20,848 nt of DNA from Ruminococcaceae bacterium UBA5904. Its GTDB lineage: Bacteria; Bacillota; Clostridia; Oscillospirales; Acutalibacteraceae. The position numbers and the translations under genes were made by a program. Positions 15,881 through 20,848 of the stretch are shown here, piece after piece; position 1 is the first letter of the stretch, and each line of letters starts with the position of its first letter. The notes beneath the pieces are model-generated. The model worked only from the letters and a program-made list of their open reading frames with translations. It ran no database searches and was not told the DNA's origin. The stretch lies in the NCBI GenBank assembly GCA_002431305.1, contig DJEG01000126.1, positions 1 to 20,848 of the forward strand, written 5' to 3'.

Positions 15881-15912
15881 CCGTATCATTTATATGATAC
15901 GGTCTTTTTTTT
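15881..15912 (+). terminator. Intrinsic terminator between mcsB and clpC
   Basis: A perfect 9-bp stem CCGTATCAT (15881-15889) / ATGATACGG (15894-15902) with loop TTAT is followed by TC and eight T residues (15905-15912). It lies 15 bases after the mcsB stop and 26 bases before clpC. No clear promoter was seen between it and clpC, so clpC is expected to depend on read-through. Confidence 0.88.
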
Positions 15913-15937
15913 AGCCGTAAATGATTTTTAACGGTGA

Positions 15938-18391
15938 ATGATGTATATGTATAAATTTACGGGGTTTAACGAAAAGGCGAACAACGCGCTCAACAACGCC
16001 ATAAACATAGCCGAGGATATGGGACACACGTATATAGGAAGCGAGCATCTGCTTCTAGGGCTTTTAAAGGATCCGACGAATTCGGCTTCGGGGATTTTAA
16101 ATTCAAAAAGAATATCGTCCGACGCTGTTTCAAAAGCCGTCAGAACGAGCGTGGGCGTGGGGATTCCGACCCGTCTTTCTCCCGACGATTTTACGCCAAA
16201 GGGCAGAAATATAATCGAAAATTCGATAGGATGCGCGAGAGCCGGCGGCGAAAAGCTCGTTACTACGGAGCATATTCTCCTCTCGCTCGTTCGTGACTCG
16301 CAGTGCGGAGCGTGCAGAATTATCTCGTCGCTCGGCTGTACTCCGAATGAGATTTCCTCCGATATTTCGCGTGATACTTCCGGGGAAACGCAGAGGAGAA
16401 AAAGCGATTTTGCCCGCGATTTGAAGCCTAAATTTTCGTCCAAAACGGACGTGAGCGAGAAGTTCGGGTTTGATTTGACACTCGCCGCCGCGCAGGGACG
16501 CGTTGACCCGGTTATCGGCAGGGACAGGGAGATTGAACGCGTTATCGAAATTCTTTCACGGCGAAAGAAAAACAATCCGTGCCTGATCGGCGAACCCGGA
16601 GTCGGAAAAACGGCTGTCGCAGAGGGGCTTGCACAGCGCATTGCCGACGGAGATGTGCCGGACGCGCTTAAAAATAAGCGGATTTTGAGTGTTGACCTTA
16701 CCGGAATGGTCGCGGGAACGAAATACCGCGGGGATTTTGAAGAACGCATACGTTCACTTATAAACGAAGTCGTGTCGCGCGGGGACACAATATTATTTAT
16801 AGACGAAATTCATACGATAGTCGGCGCGGGTTCTGCGGAGGGTGCAGTCGACGCTGCTAATATATTAAAGCCCGCTCTGACAAGGGGCGATCTGCGCGTA
16901 ATAGGAGCCACGACGGCTGACGAATACAGAAAAAATATTGAAAAGGACGGCGCGCTCGCACGGCGTTTTCAGACGGTCGTAATCGAGGAACCCGACAGGG
17001 ATTCCGCCGTTAAAATATTGGAAGGACTGCGAGACAGGTACGCTTCGCACCATAACGTCATCATAACCGATGAAGCCGTAAAACAGGCGGTCGATTTGTC
17101 CGCAAGGTATATATGCGACAGATTTCTGCCCGATAAAGCCGTTGACATTATGGACGAAACGGCGGCTCGGGTCAAACTTAAAAACAGCGCGGTTCCCGAC
17201 GAAGTGACCCGGCTTGAAGATGAATTGAAAAGAATATCCGACGAAAAGGAAAATGCCGTCTGTTCGCGTGATTTCGATTCGGCGCAGGCTCTGCGTGACG
17301 AGCAGAAAGAAATTCTTAAAAAGCTGTCGCAGGAGAAAGCTAAGTGGGAGGATTTCGGACATGAAAATATAAGCGAGGTCACGGGTGAGGATATCGCCGA
17401 GACAGTCAGCGGACTTACGGGGATTCCCTTGACTCAAATAACGCAGAGCGAATCGGCGCGCCTGCTGACTCTCGGGGACGAACTGAAAAAGTGCGTTATC
17501 GGGCAGGACGACGCGATCGACGCGGTTGTCAGGGCGGTCAGACTTTCCCGCACGGGGCTTAAAGACCCGAACAGACCCGCGGGTGTTCTGCTGTTCGCGG
17601 GGCCTACGGGAGTGGGAAAAACACAGCTGTGCAAGGCTTTGGCAAAGTGTGTTTACGGCAGTGAAAACGCGCTCATTCGTTTTGACATGTCGGAATATAT
17701 GGAGAAGCACAACGCATCTAAATTAATCGGTTCCCCGCCGGGCTACGTCGGCTACGAGGAGGGCGGAATTCTTACGAAAAAGATAAGGGCGCGCCCGTAC
17801 AGCGTAATTCTTTTTGACGAGACGGAAAAGGCTCACCCGGATGTTTTTAATATGATGCTTCAGATTTTCGACGACGGAATTCTGACCGATTCCGACGGCA
17901 GAACCGTCAGTTTTAAAAATTCGCTTATAATAATGACTTCGAATATCGGAGCGAAAACGATATCCAATCAGGACGGCTCGGTGGGCTTCGGCAATCCCGA
18001 CAAAGTCAGCGAAAATAAAAATATCGAAAAAGCCGTCCGCGCCGAGATAAAACGCCTGTTCCGCCCCGAATTTATAAACAGAATCGATGATATAATAGTA
18101 TTTAATAAGCTTGACAGGTTAAGCGTGCTCAAAATCGCGCGGACAATGCTCTCGGATATAGAGAAACGGTGTGCGCGCTTGGGAATTGAAATTTCGTTTG
18201 ACGAATCGGTTGTTGACATGACGGCTCAAAAAGGCTTCGACCCCGTTTACGGAGCAAGACCCCTGCGCCGTGCGATACGTGTAAATGTCGAGGATAAACT
18301 CGCGTCCGCGCTGATTTCCGGGGAGATAAAACCCGGCGGGGAGTATCGGTGCGATTATGACGAGGGGCTTAAAATAACCGAGGTGATTTAA
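15938..18391 (+). CDS. clpC: ATP-dependent Clp protease ATPase subunit ClpC
   Basis: An 817-residue HSP100 unfoldase that feeds substrates to ClpP. It begins with a double Clp_N domain (about 5-140); its GSEHLLLGL (Glu36) and TTEHILLSL (Glu111) keep the glutamates that bind phosphoarginine in Bacillus ClpC. AAA domain 1 has Walker A GEPGVGKT (218-225) and Walker B LFIDE. The middle domain includes a UVR-like coiled coil (about 425-465). AAA domain 2 has Walker A GPTGVGKT (555-562) and LFDETEKAHPDVFN, where the common Ile of DEIEKAH is Thr. VGF (682-684) is the expected ClpP-contact loop. Three close in-frame ATGs (15938, 15941, 15947) follow GGTGA at 15933-15937; 15947 has the best spacing and gives a start MYKFTGF, so the true start may be three codons later. 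A terminator precedes the gene. Confidence 0.97.
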   Translation: MMYMYKFTGFNEKANNALNNAINIAEDMGHTYIGSEHLLLGLLKDPTNSASGILNSKRISSDAVSKAVRTSVGVGIPTRLSPDDFTPKGRNIIENSIGCARAGGEKLVTTEHILLSLVRDSQCGACRIISSLGCTPNEISSDISRDTSGETQRRKSDFARDLKPKFSSKTDVSEKFGFDLTLAAAQGRVDPVIGRDREIERVIEILSRRKKNNPCLIGEPGVGKTAVAEGLAQRIADGDVPDALKNKRILSVDLTGMVAGTKYRGDFEERIRSLINEVVSRGDTILFIDEIHTIVGAGSAEGAVDAANILKPALTRGDLRVIGATTADEYRKNIEKDGALARRFQTVVIEEPDRDSAVKILEGLRDRYASHHNVIITDEAVKQAVDLSARYICDRFLPDKAVDIMDETAARVKLKNSAVPDEVTRLEDELKRISDEKENAVCSRDFDSAQALRDEQKEILKKLSQEKAKWEDFGHENISEVTGEDIAETVSGLTGIPLTQITQSESARLLTLGDELKKCVIGQDDAIDAVVRAVRLSRTGLKDPNRPAGVLLFAGPTGVGKTQLCKALAKCVYGSENALIRFDMSEYMEKHNASKLIGSPPGYVGYEEGGILTKKIRARPYSVILFDETEKAHPDVFNMMLQIFDDGILTDSDGRTVSFKNSLIIMTSNIGAKTISNQDGSVGFGNPDKVSENKNIEKAVRAEIKRLFRPEFINRIDDIIVFNKLDRLSVLKIARTMLSDIEKRCARLGIEISFDESVVDMTAQKGFDPVYGARPLRRAIRVNVEDKLASALISGEIKPGGEYRCDYDEGLKITEVI

Positions 18392-18438
18392 ATCGTAATT
18401 CTTTTTATATATTTATGACATTTTTTTGTTGTATTTGC

Positions 18439-18467
18439 TTGAAATGATGTTGTTATAAGTCTATAAT
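18439..18467 (+). promoter_or_regulatory. Promoter of the LRR protein gene
   Basis: TTGAAA (18439-18444), 17 bases, TATAAT (18462-18467). The transcript should start near 18474, leaving an 86-base leader with several short inverted repeats before GGAGG (18548-18552) and the ATG at 18560. This makes the gene independent of clpC, although no convincing terminator was found after clpC. Confidence 0.85.
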
Positions 18468-18559
18468 TGAAATCATACGGTGATATAAACCATATGTACC
18501 GTTGTAAAAACAACACAATATGAATTATGTTGTAAAGGTAAATTTTCGGAGGCTGTTTT

Positions 18560-20617
18560 ATGAAAACATTGGGACGGCGGACAATATTAATAATAATGTC
18601 TGTAATTATGATTTTGTCATGCTTTGCGGGGATGACATTTTCTGTTGGTGCGGAGATAAGCGGAGATTATGAATACCGCGTGCTTAGCGACGGCACTGCG
18701 GCTATAACGAAGTATAACGGAAATGAAAAAAATGTTGTTATTCCGTCTGAAATCGACGGGTATTCTGCAGTTGTTGTAGACATGTATGCATTTATGAATT
18801 GTAAAATGATAAAAAGTATAGAAATTCCGGATAATATAACAACTATAGTGACGAATGCTTTTTCTAATTGTTTAAGTCTTGAAAGTATTAAATTGCCGAA
18901 AAAACTACAAAAAATAGGAGCTGGAGCTTTTTCCGGATGTAGTAGTTTAACAGAAGTTGTAATTGGAAGTGATGATGCGGTTATAGCTTCGTCGGCGTTT
19001 GCAAATTGTTATAATCTAAATAGAATAATAGTGAATGATTCTAATAATAACTATAAGACCGTAAACGGCGTATTGTATAATAAAGCGATGACGGAATTGA
19101 TTATTTGTCCGGGAGGAGTTAATGATGGGTTTGTAATCCCTGAAACAGTGACGAAAATTTGCAGTAATGCTTTTGCAGGATGTAAAAAAATTACAAATAT
19201 AATTATTCCTAAGACTGTTGTGGAGATTGGCTCGTCTGTATTTGAAAATTGTATAAATCTAACCAGTATTAAATTGCCGGAAAATTTAACGAGGTTGCCG
19301 TATGGTTTGTTTGAGAATTGTTTAAAACTGAAAAACATTGAAATTCCGAATGGTGTAAAAACAATAGAAGGAAAAGTATTTTGTAATTGTAGTATGCTTG
19401 AAAATATGAAGATCCCAGATGGCGTAACGATTATTGGATCATTTGCATTTTATGGTTGTTCTCAGTTTACAAGTGTAGTGATTCCAAATAGTGTAACAGA
19501 GATTGGTAAATACGCTTTTGACTCTTGTGTTAATTTAAAAAATATAGTTTTGCCTAATACTATAAAAAAAATTGATGATGGCATTTTTAGCGGATGTCGC
19601 AATCTTGACAATATTGTAATTCCTGACAGTGTTGAGAAAATAGGAATAAATGCTTTTAAGTGGTGTTCAATAACTGATATTACGCTTCCAAATAATCTTG
19701 TTGTTATAGATGATGGGGCATTTCAGAGTTGTTGTTTGAAACATATTGAACTACCCGAATCTGTTTCATATGTTGGGGATGAGGCATTCCTTGATTGTTC
19801 AAACTTAAAAAATATTACAATAAAAAATTCGGAAGTTAATATAGGTGAAAAGGCATTTGGATATTATAGTTCCTCATTGATAGAAGGGATTGTTGTTCAT
19901 GGTTATTTAGGAAGCACTGCTGAAGAGTACGCAAAAGATAACGGGATTAGATTTATTGATCTATTATGTAAACATGCTGATACAGAAATTCGAAATGCGA
20001 AATCCGCAACATGCACAGAACAAGGATATACAGGAGATTTGTGCTGTAAAAACTGTGATACTGTAATAAGTACCGGTGAGAAAACTCCCATTTTAAGTCA
20101 CAATGAAGTCAGAATTGACGGAAAAAATGCAACTTGTACTGAAAAAGGACTTACTGATGGCGTCAAGTGTTCTGTTTGCGGTAAGATTCTTACCGCGCAG
20201 AAAGAGATTCCTGCTTTAGGCCATAAAGAGATTAAGATTAGCGGAAAAAGTGCAACTTGTACTGAAAAAGGACTTACCGATGGTATAAAATGTTCTGTTT
20301 GCGGTAAAGTTATAAAAGTACAGAAAGAGATTCCTGCTTTAGGGCATAAAGAAATTGCGATTATCGGTAAACCTGCGACTTGTACCGAAGCGGGATTTAC
20401 TGACGGTGCAAAATGTGCCGTTTGCGGTAAAATTCTTGTTGCACAGCGTGAAATTCCTATATTAGATCATGTTGATGACGATGATGATTATATTTGTGAT
20501 ATATGCGGTTCGAGAATTTCTATGACTCTCAGCGAGAAAATGAGAAATATTATGAATGATATTGAGAGATTGATTATTCATATATTGGATTTTTTACGGT
20601 CATTATTTCAGCGCTGA
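18560..20617 (+). CDS. Exported BspA-type leucine-rich-repeat protein with Cys-rich C-terminal repeats
   Basis: A 685-residue secreted protein. Residues 1-31 are a signal peptide (MKTLGRR, hydrophobic core, SVGA before EISG). About residues 70-445 hold roughly fourteen 22-23-residue LRR_5 (BspA/TpLRR) units of the pattern AF.NC..L..I.IP..V..I. They end in the usual cap HGYLGSTAEEYAKDNG. Residues about 470-637 are four 41-residue repeats of the form H.E..I.GK.ATCTE.G.TDG.KC.VCGK....EIPALG, each with three Cys and one His that could bind metal or form disulfides. The tail is acidic (DDDDDY), then one more CxxC and an amphipathic helix. No LPXTG or SLH anchor is present. LRR_5 proteins often bind host or glycan ligands; the ligand here is unknown. 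The gene has its own promoter and GGAGG seven bases before the ATG, and a sharp internal change in base composition. Confidence 0.9.
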   Translation: MKTLGRRTILIIMSVIMILSCFAGMTFSVGAEISGDYEYRVLSDGTAAITKYNGNEKNVVIPSEIDGYSAVVVDMYAFMNCKMIKSIEIPDNITTIVTNAFSNCLSLESIKLPKKLQKIGAGAFSGCSSLTEVVIGSDDAVIASSAFANCYNLNRIIVNDSNNNYKTVNGVLYNKAMTELIICPGGVNDGFVIPETVTKICSNAFAGCKKITNIIIPKTVVEIGSSVFENCINLTSIKLPENLTRLPYGLFENCLKLKNIEIPNGVKTIEGKVFCNCSMLENMKIPDGVTIIGSFAFYGCSQFTSVVIPNSVTEIGKYAFDSCVNLKNIVLPNTIKKIDDGIFSGCRNLDNIVIPDSVEKIGINAFKWCSITDITLPNNLVVIDDGAFQSCCLKHIELPESVSYVGDEAFLDCSNLKNITIKNSEVNIGEKAFGYYSSSLIEGIVVHGYLGSTAEEYAKDNGIRFIDLLCKHADTEIRNAKSATCTEQGYTGDLCCKNCDTVISTGEKTPILSHNEVRIDGKNATCTEKGLTDGVKCSVCGKILTAQKEIPALGHKEIKISGKSATCTEKGLTDGIKCSVCGKVIKVQKEIPALGHKEIAIIGKPATCTEAGFTDGAKCAVCGKILVAQREIPILDHVDDDDDYICDICGSRISMTLSEKMRNIMNDIERLIIHILDFLRSLFQR
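19965..20471 (+). repeat. Four tandem 123-bp (41-residue) coding repeats
   Basis: The segment coding ATCTE...CGK recurs at an exact 123-base period: equivalent bases lie at 20005, 20128, 20251 and 20374. Copies two and three are nearly identical over long stretches, copy four is slightly diverged, and copy one is the most diverged. The period keeps the reading frame, so copy-number change would lengthen or shorten the protein without breaking it. Confidence 0.9.
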
Positions 20618-20684
20618 TAATAAAAACAAATGAATTATTAATCAATCGCTTTATTTTGAATATTTAATATCAGGTGTTTGGTTT

Positions 20685-20729
20685 AAAAAAATCGAGAGCT
20701 TGCATTAATTGTTAAGCTCTCGATTTTTT
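20685..20729 (+). terminator. Intrinsic terminator after the LRR gene
   Basis: An 11-bp perfect stem ATCGAGAGCTT (20691-20701) / AAGCTCTCGAT (20714-20724) with a 12-base loop is flanked by A6 before and T5 after. It can work on the plus strand for the LRR gene, and its symmetry allows use from the minus strand too. Confidence 0.92.
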
Positions 20730-20730
20730 C

Positions 20731-20759
20731 TTGACAACTCCATATATTTATTTTAAAAT
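20731..20759 (+). promoter_or_regulatory. Possible promoter near the right edge
   Basis: TTGACA (20731-20736), 17 bases, TAAAAT (20754-20759), right after the terminator. No gene with a ribosome site is visible in the remaining 89 bases, so any product lies beyond the window. An AT-rich chance match is possible. Confidence 0.45.
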
Positions 20760-20848
20760 ATAATACATATTATATACGCTCATGTACACCTAATGAAACT
20801 GCGGAAGTGCGGTTTATTTATTTGTAAAATATCAACAATAATTAATTC

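Noticed and set aside
15928..16788. Minus-strand open frame of 286 codons under clpC
   Set aside because: Ser/Arg-rich antisense shadow of the clpC N-domain, without motif or ribosome site.
16865..17710. Minus-strand open frame of 281 codons under clpC
   Set aside because: Antisense shadow of the conserved AAA domains; no independent support.
18385..18430. Terminator after clpC
   Set aside because: T-rich stretches occur, but the only symmetry (GATTTAAATC at the stop codon) lacks a loop, so no hairpin can be defended.
20793..20848. Start of an open frame at the right edge (ATG AAA CTG CGG)
   Set aside because: No ribosome site precedes it and only about 18 codons are visible, so it cannot be supported.

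Overview
The window looks like a chromosomal segment of an anaerobic, low-to-moderate GC Firmicute, most likely class Clostridia and possibly an Oscillospiraceae/Ruminococcaceae relative. The grounds are a ctsR-mcsA-mcsB-clpC heat-shock cluster, an oxygen-sensitive anaerobic sulfatase-maturating radical SAM enzyme, near-consensus sigma-A promoters (TTGACA-16/17-TATAAT), strong AGGAGG ribosome binding sites, and a BspA-type leucine-rich-repeat surface protein. The genus cannot be named from sequence alone. No phage, insertion sequence, CRISPR array or integration site was seen, and no gene-free stretch exceeds 300 bases.

Layout, left to right. A tRNA-Pro(UGG), cut by the left edge, reads leftward from its own promoter. 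A two-gene rightward operon encodes an FAD-dependent oxidoreductase and a secreted LCAT-like lipase, and ends at a terminator shared with the convergent neighbour. A leftward pair encodes a five-TM membrane sulfatase with a Cys-type active site and, overlapping it by one base, its maturase (anSME). Divergent from it, with back-to-back promoters, is a membrane acyltransferase-3 protein. argG follows alone on the minus strand with its own promoter and terminator. Next comes a tightly packed leftward operon: prfA, a fused threonylcarbamoyl-AMP synthase/dephospho-CoA kinase, a small membrane-anchored lytic transglycosylase, and an M18 aminopeptidase. Divergent from prfA is ctsR-mcsA-mcsB-clpC, controlled by a CtsR-box-like operator. 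The right end holds an LRR/Cys-rich-repeat exported protein with its own promoter and terminator.

The strongest observation is in the heat-shock operon. The McsB homolog keeps the fold and the C-terminal RDxxRA motif that binds phosphoarginine in known McsB, but lacks most residues that bind ATP in the arginine kinase family. In parallel, the CtsR arginine that McsB phosphorylates in Bacillus/Geobacillus is a lysine here. This suggests a McsA/McsB/ClpC branch that works as an adaptor or sensor without arginine kinase activity. Other notable points are the TsaC/Sua5-CoaE fusion, an intrinsic terminator inside the operon before clpC, the LtaS-like topology of the sulfatase, and a sharp base-composition mosaic inside the LRR gene.
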